Shown piece by piece: positions 16,287 through 24,915 of a stretch of DNA of 59,264 nt. Location of the stretch: assembly GCA_937974555.1 (NCBI GenBank), contig CALJKR010000008.1:1-59264 (forward strand), read 5' to 3'. The position numbers and the translations under genes are program-made. The DNA is from an uncultured Flavobacteriales bacterium (GTDB lineage Bacteria; Bacteroidota; Bacteroidia; Flavobacteriales_D; Sanyastnellaceae). Position 1 is the first letter of the stretch. Each line of letters begins with the position of its first letter. The notes beneath the pieces are model-generated. The model made no database searches. It was given only the letters and a program-made list of their open reading frames with translations, and was not told the DNA's origin.

Positions 16287-17303
16287 TCAATACCGATTCA
16301 AAGCCTTCTCCAAGATAGTCTTGAATTCATTTCTAATCTTGGCTGGAGAAACCACTTCCAAGTCTGCTCCAAATGAAAGGAGCTTGGCGTAAAGTTCTGG
16401 TGAAGGATAAACATCCAACTTAAACTCGATGAATTCTTCGTTGTCCTTGGTGACCACTTGCGAAATATGCAAGGGTTGTGTTTTGATTAATCTCCCGGGA
16501 ATGGGGTTGACCCGAATGGTGACCTTCTCCGCTTTTTTGGCTTTTGTTTCTGTGATTCCAACACTGTACTGAAAAAACGCCAAAGAATCAAAGACTACTT
16601 CACTGTAAATTTTCTGCTCGGTGTAAATGGCATCAACAATTCGCTCCAAACCAAAAGTCAGATGTGCTTTACGTTCTGGAACATACCCAATGAGATACCA
16701 TCGATTGTCAAATTCGCGAAGCAACTTGGGATGAACCTCATAGTTCTTCACTTTATTTTCACGGAAGCTTTGGTAATCAATAAACACAATTCTTTTTTCA
16801 CGAATGCAATTCAATAAAGGAACCAATCGTTCGATCCCAACTTGAATGGTGTTTTGTTCAAATTGAATAAATTTTTGAAGATCTTCTTCAGCCTCATGCG
16901 GAATACTCAGTCGGCTAACAATTTTGTCAATGGCATGCCCGTATGTATTGAGCACAGGGACATTTCTAAATTGATCCAATATGGCCGCTGCAAAGCGAAT
17001 GGAACTCAATTCCTCATCTCCAAGATTCAAGGTGGAGATGGAATATTCAGCATCGGTATAACAATATCCTCCGTTGGCCCGATCAAAAACGATTGGAGCA
17101 AAATACCCCAATTCGTTTTCGTTTTTCATGGCCCAAATGTCTTTGTCAATGGTGCTCAGCGAAACGGCCCCTGCTCCCGCACCGTAAAGCGCCTCTTCAC
17201 ACGCATCGCGCAAATCATCGCGCGTAGGGAAGGGCTTGGCTTTGTTGGTCAGGCAACGGTCGATAATTCGATACCGAATGAGCGCGTATTTATTCGCTGG
17301 CAT
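16287..17303 (-). CDS. WYL-domain transcriptional regulator
   Basis: A 338-residue protein. Residues 1-85 form a winged helix-turn-helix-like region (RYRIIDRCLTN, TIDKDIWAMK). Residues about 160-235 form a WYL domain: LLNCIREKRIVFIDYQSF leads to the signature RWYLIGY at 201-207, followed by FGLERI. A WCX-type C-terminal domain completes it (from about 255). WYL domains bind nucleic-acid or nucleotide ligands and switch DNA binding; such regulators often control DNA-damage or defence genes. The ATG is 10 bases from the DUF3127 stop, so it is the last gene of the minus-strand operon and may be regulated with it. Its targets are unknown. Confidence 0.88.
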   Translation of the reverse strand: MPANKYALIRYRIIDRCLTNKAKPFPTRDDLRDACEEALYGAGAGAVSLSTIDKDIWAMKNENELGYFAPIVFDRANGGYCYTDAEYSISTLNLGDEELSSIRFAAAILDQFRNVPVLNTYGHAIDKIVSRLSIPHEAEEDLQKFIQFEQNTIQVGIERLVPLLNCIREKRIVFIDYQSFRENKVKNYEVHPKLLREFDNRWYLIGYVPERKAHLTFGLERIVDAIYTEQKIYSEVVFDSLAFFQYSVGITETKAKKAEKVTIRVNPIPGRLIKTQPLHISQVVTKDNEEFIEFKLDVYPSPELYAKLLSFGADLEVVSPAKIRNEFKTILEKALNRY

Positions 17304-17313
17304 GGACTATCTT

Positions 17314-17712
17314 TTAGAATGGCAAGTCGTCATCCTCTCCTTCAACAGAAGGAGCTGCTGCCGGAGCTGAAGAACCATATGCGTCTGCAGAAACTGGAGC
17401 TGGTGCTGCATTGCCATATGCAGGAGCAGAACCTGAAGCGGGTGCAGATGAACCCGTTGATTTTTCGATGCGCCATGCGGTACATCCTGTAAACCATTTG
17501 CCGTTGTATTCTCTTGAACGAACATCAAAACTTACCTTGACCTCTTCTCCAATTTGGAATCCGTCAATCATTCTGACTTTGTCTTTCAATAAATCAAAAC
17601 AGATATCGTAAGGGTAGTTGCTTTCAATACCAATCACAAAAGAGCGCTTGTTAAAGCCGCTGGCAAAGGTCTCTTCGTTTAAAACCAATTTTAATTTTCC
17701 GCTAATTTCCAT
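17314..17712 (-). CDS. DUF3127 OB-like protein with SSB-type acidic tip
   Basis: The start at ATG 17712 gives the typical DUF3127 opening MEISGKLKLVLNEETF; an upstream in-frame start at 17781 lies inside the preceding gene and is rejected. The 132-residue product has an OB-like beta domain (about 1-85: RSFVIGIESNYPYDICFDLL, EEVKVSFDVRSREYNGKWFT, with Trp and Tyr suited to base stacking), then a low-complexity Ala/Ser/Pro/Gly linker and the tail EDDDLPF. That tail equals the C-terminal tip of single-stranded DNA-binding proteins, which recruits repair and replication partners. Likely a Bacteroidota ssDNA-binding protein; this role is inferred from sequence. Confidence 0.88.
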   Translation of the reverse strand: MEISGKLKLVLNEETFASGFNKRSFVIGIESNYPYDICFDLLKDKVRMIDGFQIGEEVKVSFDVRSREYNGKWFTGCTAWRIEKSTGSSAPASGSAPAYGNAAPAPVSADAYGSSAPAAAPSVEGEDDDLPF

Positions 17713-17749
17713 AAAGCAAAGATAAGCTTTGCCCTCCGCTGCGCATTGC

Positions 17750-18928
17750 TCAGTTATCCAAAGCCCACAACAAAATATCAACAGCCTCCTTCATTTCTTG
17801 CTCATTGATGATCAAGGGCGGAGCTATTCGAAACGACCAAGGGCAAGACAGGAACCAAAAGGTGATTAACCCTTTGGAAAGACAGCGTTCCACCACTTGC
17901 TGAACGATTGCTTCATTCTCCAAGTCAATGGCAAAGTAAAATCCTTTTCTTCTGATCTCTTGGACCTTGGGGTGGTGGATCAATTGGTCCTCTATCCATT
18001 GCCCCTTCCGTTCCACTTGTTCAACCACATCGCTGTCTCTGTATATTTTTAACGCCGCTGCTGCGGAAGCACAAGCCACAGGATGTCCCGCAAATGTGCT
18101 GATATGTCCCAAAATGGGGGAGTGGCTCAAGGTCTCAATGTTGTCTTTAGAGCTAACCAAACAACCGATGGGCATACCGCCGCCCAATGCTTTGCCCAAT
18201 ACCAAGGCGTCGGGAACAATGGAGTAGTGCTCAAATGCAAAGACTTTTCCGGTTCTGCCCATGCCGCATTGAATTTCATCCAAAACCAAAAGCGCCCCTA
18301 CTTCTTCGCATCTTGATTTGAGTGCCTGCAAATACAAAGGGTTGGGTATTCTAATACCGGCATCGCCTTGGATGGTTTCCAAGAGAACACCTGCAGTTTG
18401 TTCGGTTATCAAGTGCAAATCTTCCCAATGGTTGAGGCGAATAAAATGAATCTCTGGCAGCAGCGGTCGAAAGGCGCCTTTCTTTTTTTCATTGTAACTC
18501 ACGGACATGGAACCTTGGGTATTTCCATGATAGGCGCCAACAAATGAAACAATTTGATGTCTCCCTGTCACACGTTTCATCAGTTTCATTGCGGCTTCTA
18601 TGGCCTCCGTTCCACTGTTGACAAAATAGCAACAATCCAAGCTGTTGGGCAATAATGACGTTAAGGTGGCTGCAGCTTCTAACTGACTCTTCTGGACAAA
18701 TTCGCCATAGACCATAGCATGCAGATGTCGATCCACTTGTTCATGGATGGCTTTTAAAATTGCAGGATGACCATGCCCCAGGTTGTTCACTCCAATACCA
18801 GAAACAAAGTCAATGTACTTTTCTCCACGGGGACCATACAAATAGATCCCTTCGGCTCGTTCGATTTCCATCCCCAATGGATAGGGATTGGTTTGCGCCA
18901 GGTGTTGGTCAATTAGTAAACGACTCAT
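17750..18928 (-). CDS. class III aminotransferase (acetylornithine/4-aminobutyrate type)
   Basis: A 392-residue PLP enzyme of fold type I, class III. Motifs: GIGVNNLGHGHP (44-55), NSGTEAIEAA (104-113, phosphate binding), the aromatic stacking motif AYHG (132-135), LDEIQCGMGRTGK (216-228, pyridine-binding Asp217) and the Schiff-base lysine K246 in LGKALGGGMPIG. These enzymes transfer an amino group from an omega-amino donor to a keto acid. The substrate cannot be fixed; it is annotated in related genomes simply as an aspartate aminotransferase family protein. It overlaps the stop of GH92 by four bases and precedes DUF3127 by 37 bases. Confidence 0.88.
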   Translation of the reverse strand: MSRLLIDQHLAQTNPYPLGMEIERAEGIYLYGPRGEKYIDFVSGIGVNNLGHGHPAILKAIHEQVDRHLHAMVYGEFVQKSQLEAAATLTSLLPNSLDCCYFVNSGTEAIEAAMKLMKRVTGRHQIVSFVGAYHGNTQGSMSVSYNEKKKGAFRPLLPEIHFIRLNHWEDLHLITEQTAGVLLETIQGDAGIRIPNPLYLQALKSRCEEVGALLVLDEIQCGMGRTGKVFAFEHYSIVPDALVLGKALGGGMPIGCLVSSKDNIETLSHSPILGHISTFAGHPVACASAAAALKIYRDSDVVEQVERKGQWIEDQLIHHPKVQEIRRKGFYFAIDLENEAIVQQVVERCLSKGLITFWFLSCPWSFRIAPPLIINEQEMKEAVDILLWALDN

Positions 18929-21777
18929 TTTTCTACATCGTTGGCTTCCTCAAACAAAATCTCATCAGCAAAAATCCATGACTTACCGCCTTGTCCCAAA
19001 TGCCATGCTGGGATAACATCAAAGGCCGTTTGAGCTGAAATTCGAATTGATTTGAAATAGCTTTTCTTGTCAATGTCAAAGCGAATCACCTTCTGCATCG
19101 GACCATAGACCTGCTGTTCAGCGGTTTCCTTGATTTCGCCCAAAAGCACCTCTCTGCCGTCGGGATAAGTTCCGTAGAATTGGACCGATTGTGGATACCA
19201 GATCCATGTTTTAATGTCTTGATGTACACTGAGTCCGATCGAAGCCAGATTGGTGGCGCGACCCAAGTCGACGTGGATATCCAATGGTTTTCCATAGTAT
19301 CCTTGCCATCCGCCTGTTCTGAAATCTATTCCACCCAAGGCGCCATCGATGAGCGCATCGCGACCACCGCCAGTATATTGGTTGTCATAGGCACCAATGG
19401 AGATGATTTTTTTCAAAGGATCCCGGGTTCTGAAAATGGCGGTCGCCACTGAAGATGGACGGTCTCCTTCCGGTGTGGACAAGAAAGCTTGGGCAGAAAC
19501 TTCAGCGGCATAGTCGATGATGAATGGCGCACTGTATGTGAATTTCTGAATGGCTTGGGTTTCGATGTTTTTTACTTGAACCTCAATCTTGGCATTGGTA
19601 TAGGCATGATTGATGGCAATGGTGGCTTGTTCTGTAAAGCTGATGGCAGGTCCAGAAATGATAGGCAAAGGAACAATCAAAGCCGCCGACATTTCGGATT
19701 GGGGTTTCTTGCTTTTGATGGTATTGGATAAGGAATTATCCAAATTCAAAACATAAGGGGAGAAGCTCAACCATTCTTTTCCTTGCCCCGGTGCTACTTT
19801 GTATTGACCATTCATGGCGCAGACCAACCAAGCGGACATCTGCCCACAATCTTCATTGCCACACAAACCATCGGGGTCGTTTCTGTACAAGGTTTCTATG
19901 GTTTGCTGTAAATATTTAAGTCCTTCTTTTTGGAAACTCTTGTGGGCGTAGGGAAAGAGATACAGGCAATGGTGTGAGGGTTCGTTACCGTGTGCATATT
20001 GACCAATTAGACCTGTAATATCGGCTTGTTCTCTCCCTGTGGTTTTGTCTTTGGCCGTGAACAATTGGTGCAGGAATTCGCCAAATTTTTTAGGACCGCC
20101 ATGGAAGGCTACCAAGGTTTCAATGTCGTGGGGAACAAAAAGCGCGTACTGCCATGCGTTGGCTTCTGTGAAATTGAAATCCACTTGGTAGGGATCAAAT
20201 GGTTCTATAAATCCACCGTTGCGTCTGGGACGCATGAAATGCGTAATGGGGTCAAAAATGTTCTTCCAACTCTGGGCGCGTTTCGAATAGGTCAAGTATA
20301 CCTCGCTATTTTTATTTTGATGTAAAAGCCATTCCATTTCTGCCACGCACCAATCGTTGTATGCATATTCCAAAGTTTTGGAAACCGATTCGCTAAATTC
20401 ATCGGCGGGAACAAAACCCAATTCCGCGTAACGTTTTTTTTCGGGCTCAGGTCCGTTGGATGCATCAATCATTGCTTTTAATGCGAGTTCTGCGTCAAAC
20501 CCACGAATGCCTTGGACATAGGCTTCCAAGATGACAGGAATACTATGTGAGCCAATCATGCAATAGGTTTCATTTCCGGCCAACTCCCACATGGGCAATT
20601 CGCCGCGCTCTTCATAAATGGCCAAGAAAGTTTTGATCCAATCCAACGTGGCTTCTGGTTCCAGTTGGGTCATCAGGGGGTGATATGCACGGAAGGTGTC
20701 CCACAATGAAAAAACCGTGTAACGCTTGTAGCCCACTGCGGTGTGAATTTTTTTGTCCTCTCCTCTGTAACGCCCGTCAACGTCTGACCAAATATTGGGC
20801 ACCGTATAGCAATGATACAAAGCGGTGTAATAGTTGACATAAGAATCATTTTTAACGGATTCACTGGGACCTTTTTTCATTTGAGGATATGGGGCCTTCT
20901 TTAACTTTTGTTCCCATGCTTTCTGTGCGTTGTCTTGGTATACGCTGAAATTAAAATGTGGCGCTTCTGCGTATAGATTTCTTTTGGCTCCTTCGAGGTC
21001 AGTTCCGCTGATGCCCACACGTACGTCCAATTCGCCAACCTGACCAAAGCTCAAACGGAAAGTTTGAATCATCTCCAAAACGTCTTGACGTTTGCCATTG
21101 ATTGTTTCTGTTGACATTTCTGACAATTGATCCAATCCTTTGATGGGTTTGCTGAATACGGCATAGAAATAGCAATGTTGTTCCTCAGCCCACTCTTTGG
21201 AAACCCGGTAGCCCGCAATGGCAGTATCGCCATAAGTTACCAAATCGTAGTATTGAAGTTTGTCTCTGTATGCCATATCAATAAAGAGGTAGGCAGTATC
21301 TTGGGGATTAAAGGTGTAGCGATGAATCCCGCAATGCGGCGTGGCGGTCAGTTGAACTTGGATGTTCTGGTCTTTCAATCGCACCGCATAATAGCCGGGC
21401 TTGGCATATTCATCTTGATGTGAAAATGCGTGAGCCGTAGCATCAATCCAATGTTGTGCTTTATGGGTATGTCCGTTGTTGGGGGTAAATAGTATGTCCG
21501 CATAGTCACTGATTCCAGTGCCTTGCAAATGGGTATGTGAAAAACCAAACAGAATAGAATCTGTATAGTGGTAGCCACCACAACCATCCCAACCTTCACG
21601 GCGGGTGTCGGGCGAAAGTTGCACCAATCCAAAAGGTACAGTGGCTCCAGGATAAGTATGCCCATGGCCCCCAGTGCCTATAAATGGATTCACAAACTCA
21701 GTGATGGACATTCGTTTTTGTCCTTGCATCGCCCATGAAAAAAGGCAGATGGAGGAGAGAATTAAGGCTTTACGCAT
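18925..21777 (-). CDS. GH92 family exo-alpha-mannosidase, secreted
   Basis: A 950-residue secreted enzyme with an N-terminal signal peptide (ends MQGQ). Conserved GH92 blocks: VNPFIGTGGHGHTYPGA (about 28-44), YHYTDSILFGFSHTHLQG, SLWDTFRAYHPL, VSKTLEYAYNDW and GLCGNEDCGQMSAW, the last carrying the catalytic Glu of the Ca-dependent enzymes. The core is about 740 residues; the remaining ~200 form a beta domain and a discoidin-like domain (GGWQGYYGKPLDIHVDLG) that likely binds glycans. It would remove alpha-mannose from host or algal glycans in the periplasm or at the surface. No SusC/D pair is nearby. It overlaps the gene before it by 16 bases. Confidence 0.95.
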   Translation of the reverse strand: MRKALILSSICLFSWAMQGQKRMSITEFVNPFIGTGGHGHTYPGATVPFGLVQLSPDTRREGWDGCGGYHYTDSILFGFSHTHLQGTGISDYADILFTPNNGHTHKAQHWIDATAHAFSHQDEYAKPGYYAVRLKDQNIQVQLTATPHCGIHRYTFNPQDTAYLFIDMAYRDKLQYYDLVTYGDTAIAGYRVSKEWAEEQHCYFYAVFSKPIKGLDQLSEMSTETINGKRQDVLEMIQTFRLSFGQVGELDVRVGISGTDLEGAKRNLYAEAPHFNFSVYQDNAQKAWEQKLKKAPYPQMKKGPSESVKNDSYVNYYTALYHCYTVPNIWSDVDGRYRGEDKKIHTAVGYKRYTVFSLWDTFRAYHPLMTQLEPEATLDWIKTFLAIYEERGELPMWELAGNETYCMIGSHSIPVILEAYVQGIRGFDAELALKAMIDASNGPEPEKKRYAELGFVPADEFSESVSKTLEYAYNDWCVAEMEWLLHQNKNSEVYLTYSKRAQSWKNIFDPITHFMRPRRNGGFIEPFDPYQVDFNFTEANAWQYALFVPHDIETLVAFHGGPKKFGEFLHQLFTAKDKTTGREQADITGLIGQYAHGNEPSHHCLYLFPYAHKSFQKEGLKYLQQTIETLYRNDPDGLCGNEDCGQMSAWLVCAMNGQYKVAPGQGKEWLSFSPYVLNLDNSLSNTIKSKKPQSEMSAALIVPLPIISGPAISFTEQATIAINHAYTNAKIEVQVKNIETQAIQKFTYSAPFIIDYAAEVSAQAFLSTPEGDRPSSVATAIFRTRDPLKKIISIGAYDNQYTGGGRDALIDGALGGIDFRTGGWQGYYGKPLDIHVDLGRATNLASIGLSVHQDIKTWIWYPQSVQFYGTYPDGREVLLGEIKETAEQQVYGPMQKVIRFDIDKKSYFKSIRISAQTAFDVIPAWHLGQGGKSWIFADEILFEEANDVEK

Positions 21778-22217
21778 ATGTTACAGTTGGCTCGATCATG
21801 CTTCACGCCCATGTGACCCACAGGCGATTTGCTTGGTGCGATTTGTTCTTGATATATCATTCTTTGTCTTTCGTCCCAAAGGGCATCCAATTGCTCTTCG
21901 CGAAATTTTTTACATTCTTTTTTTTGGGCTGAAATTTCAGATTCTTGCTGCTCCCATTGCTCAGGACTGAGGCTGTTGTTCTGTGCTAATTTTTGCTTCG
22001 CGATTTCCAATGCATTGATTTTGTCTTCATAGTTTTTCCAAATCAAAATCACTTGCTCTTTCTGATAACTGCTCAATTGCAATAAGCTGTCTACTTTATG
22101 CACCCATCGTTGCGAACTGGCAGACAAAGGGCCAGACTGTGCCTTTGAAAAATAGGATGCACCAATAAAAAAGCAGACCAACCACCATTTGACCATAAAG
22201 CGAATATACAATTCCAT
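21762..22217 (-). CDS. small helical exported protein (CpxP/Spy-like layout)
   Basis: A protein of about 151 residues with an N-terminal hydrophobic signal (MVKWWLVCFFIGASYFSKAQ) and a mature part that is almost entirely charged helix (QKEQVILIWKNYEDKINALE, EQWEQQESEISAQKKECK, EEQLDALWDERQRMIYQ). This resembles the CpxP/Spy group of small periplasmic helical proteins, without a clear LTxxQ repeat. The ATG at 22217 overlaps the upstream TGA (TGATG); the internal ATG at 22196 would give a cleaner signal peptide. The C-terminus (CNICVKP) holds two Cys and reads into the GH92 start. Function unknown. Confidence 0.7.
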   Translation of the reverse strand: MELYIRFMVKWWLVCFFIGASYFSKAQSGPLSASSQRWVHKVDSLLQLSSYQKEQVILIWKNYEDKINALEIAKQKLAQNNSLSPEQWEQQESEISAQKKECKKFREEQLDALWDERQRMIYQEQIAPSKSPVGHMGVKHDRANCNICVKP

Positions 22218-23197
22218 CAAGGCATGGCTTGAATAAAATGACCCAATTTTTTTTGCTGTCCCAAATCAATGAAATCTTGCAAAAGCCATTCAGGGTGGAT
22301 GATGGATATTTCAAAATAAGCAGTAGCATCTACCAATATGGTGTACACTTCCACGCCATATTGTTTGCGCCATTGATCGACCATCGCCTGCATCGCCTTT
22401 TGTTGGGATTGGGTGATGAGCAATAAAACAAAGCGGGACTGTTTCAACTGAACATGCAATTCTTCTTTTTCCAATACGGCATTGCCTTTGTCGTTGGTTC
22501 CTAAAACCCGAAAACCCGCATCGCTTGCCAATTGATTGACCGCGCTATTTTTAGCGCTCCAATAGAAGTTTTGACCATCATGACTTCCAATAAGTATGGA
22601 TGGGGGATTTTTGAATTGGTAATTTTGTTTGCCTTTACGCACGGTGTCAAAGTAGGCGCAAGCCTGTGGATAGCGATTGGTTAGAAATCCAAAAACCTTG
22701 ACCCATTCCAAGCGAGCCCAAGCGTTTTTTTCCAAATAATCGCAAATGGGAATGGCGATGGAGTTTTGAGGAATCTTTTCTGGTGCAGGATCAAAAGGGC
22801 TGTAACAGATATAGTCCGCAGGATGTAAAAAAAATTGTTCGGGATCCAAGGTATTGTTGGTACTCTGCAAATTAAAAGTTGTTTCGTTTTTCAACTGCGC
22901 CTGAATGTTACCACTGGTGATGGTTTCTGGATATACCAACCCTTTGAGTGTGGTTGTCGCATGGAGTACATCCAAATAGCCCACCCAAGTGGTACTCAAA
23001 AAATGAAAAGCGGCCTTTTGCTTTTTTGAAAACGTCAAGGTGTCTTGACTGTGAACAATACACAACACGGTGTCTTGATTTACTTTTTTCAGAAAAAACA
23101 ATTCAGCTTCTTCCATTTTTATTTTTTCGCCAGATACTGCAGGATGCTGCGCACATCCCCAAATCAAAACAAGCCCAATGATCCACCAATATTTCAT
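22217..23197 (-). CDS. substrate-binding lipoprotein (TroA/FecB-like)
   Basis: A 326-residue predicted lipoprotein: signal with lipobox IWGC and Cys15. The rest fits a class III periplasmic binding protein of the siderophore/cobalamin type: FLSTTWVGYLDVLHATTTLKG splits the N-lobe, EWVKVFGFLTNRYPQA is the long connecting helix, PSILIGSHDGQNFYWS and SAVNQLASDAGFRVLG are the C-lobe. Such proteins usually deliver iron chelates or cobalamin to an ABC importer, but no permease or ATPase gene is nearby. It is the first gene of the minus-strand operon that continues into GH92. A -7 box lies just upstream of its ATG. Confidence 0.78.
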   Translation of the reverse strand: MKYWWIIGLVLIWGCAQHPAVSGEKIKMEEAELFFLKKVNQDTVLCIVHSQDTLTFSKKQKAAFHFLSTTWVGYLDVLHATTTLKGLVYPETITSGNIQAQLKNETTFNLQSTNNTLDPEQFFLHPADYICYSPFDPAPEKIPQNSIAIPICDYLEKNAWARLEWVKVFGFLTNRYPQACAYFDTVRKGKQNYQFKNPPSILIGSHDGQNFYWSAKNSAVNQLASDAGFRVLGTNDKGNAVLEKEELHVQLKQSRFVLLLITQSQQKAMQAMVDQWRKQYGVEVYTILVDATAYFEISIIHPEWLLQDFIDLGQQKKLGHFIQAMP

Positions 23198-23202
23198 GGA
23201 AA

Positions 23203-23210
23203 CAAAAGTA
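23203..23210 (-). promoter_or_regulatory. -7 promoter element for the minus-strand operon
   Basis: The minus strand reads TACTTTTG, matching TAnnTTTG, six bases before the ATG at 23197. Transcription would begin at or very near the start codon, giving an almost leaderless mRNA. No clear -33 element at standard distance. Confidence 0.35.
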
Positions 23211-23259
23211 AACCATCGCGCCCTATGGCGTAAATTCGCGACAAGTAAAATGACTACTT

Positions 23260-24903
23260 ATGGCAGATCCAGAAATGATTGAGCGCAATCGCAACGAAGA
23301 CAAAATGTCCCGCATGGTGGTGGACTTGAACAAACGACTTTCTAAAATCATGGAGGGTGGTGGCAAGGCGCGTCAAGAAAAAGAACGAGAGAAGGGAAAG
23401 ATGACAGCCAGAGAGCGCATTGCTTACTTGTTGGACGAAAACAAACCCCAAATTGAAATTGGCGCATTTGCGGGTGATGGGATGTACGCTGAACATGGCG
23501 GATGCCCGAGTGCCGGTGTGATTGTGGTGATGGGATTTATCAAAGGGAAGCAGTGCTTGGTGGTGGCCAATGATGCCACAGTTAAGGCGGGTGCTTGGTT
23601 CCCCATTACAGGAAAGAAAAATCTTAGAGCCCAAGAAATAGCTTTGGAAAATCATTTGCCCATTGTGTATTTGGTGGACAGTGCTGGGGTTTATCTCCCT
23701 TTGCAGGATGAGATATTTCCGGACAAGGAACATTTTGGAAGAATTTTTAGAAACAACGCCAAGCTCAGCGCGCAAGGGACGGTGCAAATTGCGGCCATCA
23801 TGGGATCTTGTGTGGCTGGTGGTGCTTACTTGCCCATCATGAGTGATGAGAGTTTGATTGTAGATAAGACGGGAACCATCTTTTTAGCAGGTTCTTATTT
23901 GGTAAAGGCTGCCATCGGCGAGGACATCGACAATGAAACTTTGGGTGGCGCGTCGACGCACTGTGAAATCAGCGGAGTAACCGATTACAAAGCCAAGGAT
24001 GATGCCGATGCGCTGGATAAAATAAAATCTTTGATTTCAAAAATTGGCGAACAAAAAAACACAGCTGGTTTTGATCGCATCGAAGCCGTATTGCCCAAGC
24101 GTGCAGCAAAAGAGTTGTATGAAATTCTTCCAGAAGATCGCGTGAAACCTTATGATGTGCGACACATCATCGAATGTTTAGTGGATGACAGTGAATATAC
24201 TGAGTTCAAAGAGGATTACGGAAAAACCATTGTCTGCGCATACGCCAGAGTAGATGGTTGGGCAGTGGGCCTTGTCGCCAATCAGCGTTTGGTGGTGAAA
24301 TCCAAAAAGGATGGAATGCAATTGGGTGGAGTGATTTTCTCCGATAGTGCGGACAAAGCCGCTCGTTTTATCATGAATTGCAACCAAAAAAATATCCCGT
24401 TGATCTTCTTTCAAGACGTTACTGGATTTATGGTGGGCTCTCGCTCAGAACATGGAGGCATCATCAAAGATGGCGCTAAAATGGTCAATGCGCAAGCCAA
24501 CAGCGTGGTTCCTAAATTTACGGTTGTGACCGGTAACAGCTATGGCGCAGGAAACTACGCCATGTGCGGCAAAGCCTATGATCCCCGATTGATTGTGGGG
24601 TGGCCCACAGCTCAAGTGGCTGTGATGGGTGGCGCACAAGCCGCCAAGGTATTGATGCAAATAGAAACGGCAACCAGAAAGGCCAAAGGGCAAATTTTGG
24701 GCGAAGCGGAGGAGAAAGAATTGTTTGACAAAATCAAAAACCGATACGATGAACAAACCACACCTTATTATGCGGCTTCGCGCTTGTGGTTGGATGCCGT
24801 GATTGATCCTGTGGATACACGCAAGTGGATCAGTATGGGTATTTCAGCGGCATCATTGGCACCCGAAACGCCTGCCTACCGCACGGGGGTCATCCAAGTG
24901 TAA
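23260..24903 (+). CDS. acyl-CoA carboxylase beta subunit (methylcrotonyl-CoA carboxylase type)
   Basis: A 547-residue carboxyltransferase subunit with two crotonase-like halves. It moves the carboxyl group from carboxybiotin to an acyl-CoA. Typical motifs are MTARERIAYLLDE (about 48-60), the oxyanion-hole region GSCVAGGAYLPIMSDE (about 187-202) and the second-half GNSYGAGNYAMCGKAYDPR. The segment EIFPDKEHFGRIFRNNA is characteristic of methylcrotonyl-CoA carboxylase beta (leucine catabolism) more than of propionyl-CoA carboxylase. The biotin-carrying alpha subunit is not in the window. It is divergent from the lipoprotein operon and 12 bases upstream of a glycosyltransferase gene. Confidence 0.93.
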   Translation: MADPEMIERNRNEDKMSRMVVDLNKRLSKIMEGGGKARQEKEREKGKMTARERIAYLLDENKPQIEIGAFAGDGMYAEHGGCPSAGVIVVMGFIKGKQCLVVANDATVKAGAWFPITGKKNLRAQEIALENHLPIVYLVDSAGVYLPLQDEIFPDKEHFGRIFRNNAKLSAQGTVQIAAIMGSCVAGGAYLPIMSDESLIVDKTGTIFLAGSYLVKAAIGEDIDNETLGGASTHCEISGVTDYKAKDDADALDKIKSLISKIGEQKNTAGFDRIEAVLPKRAAKELYEILPEDRVKPYDVRHIIECLVDDSEYTEFKEDYGKTIVCAYARVDGWAVGLVANQRLVVKSKKDGMQLGGVIFSDSADKAARFIMNCNQKNIPLIFFQDVTGFMVGSRSEHGGIIKDGAKMVNAQANSVVPKFTVVTGNSYGAGNYAMCGKAYDPRLIVGWPTAQVAVMGGAQAAKVLMQIETATRKAKGQILGEAEEKELFDKIKNRYDEQTTPYYAASRLWLDAVIDPVDTRKWISMGISAASLAPETPAYRTGVIQV

Positions 24904-24915
24904 TTTATTGAGACA

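Noticed and set aside
21762..22217. True Spy/CpxP chaperone
   Set aside because: The overall build fits, but the LTxxQ repeats are not visible, so only the layout is reported.
23254..23787. 177-codon minus-strand ORF opposite the carboxylase gene
   Set aside because: It is fully antisense to a strongly conserved coding region and has no recognisable domain.
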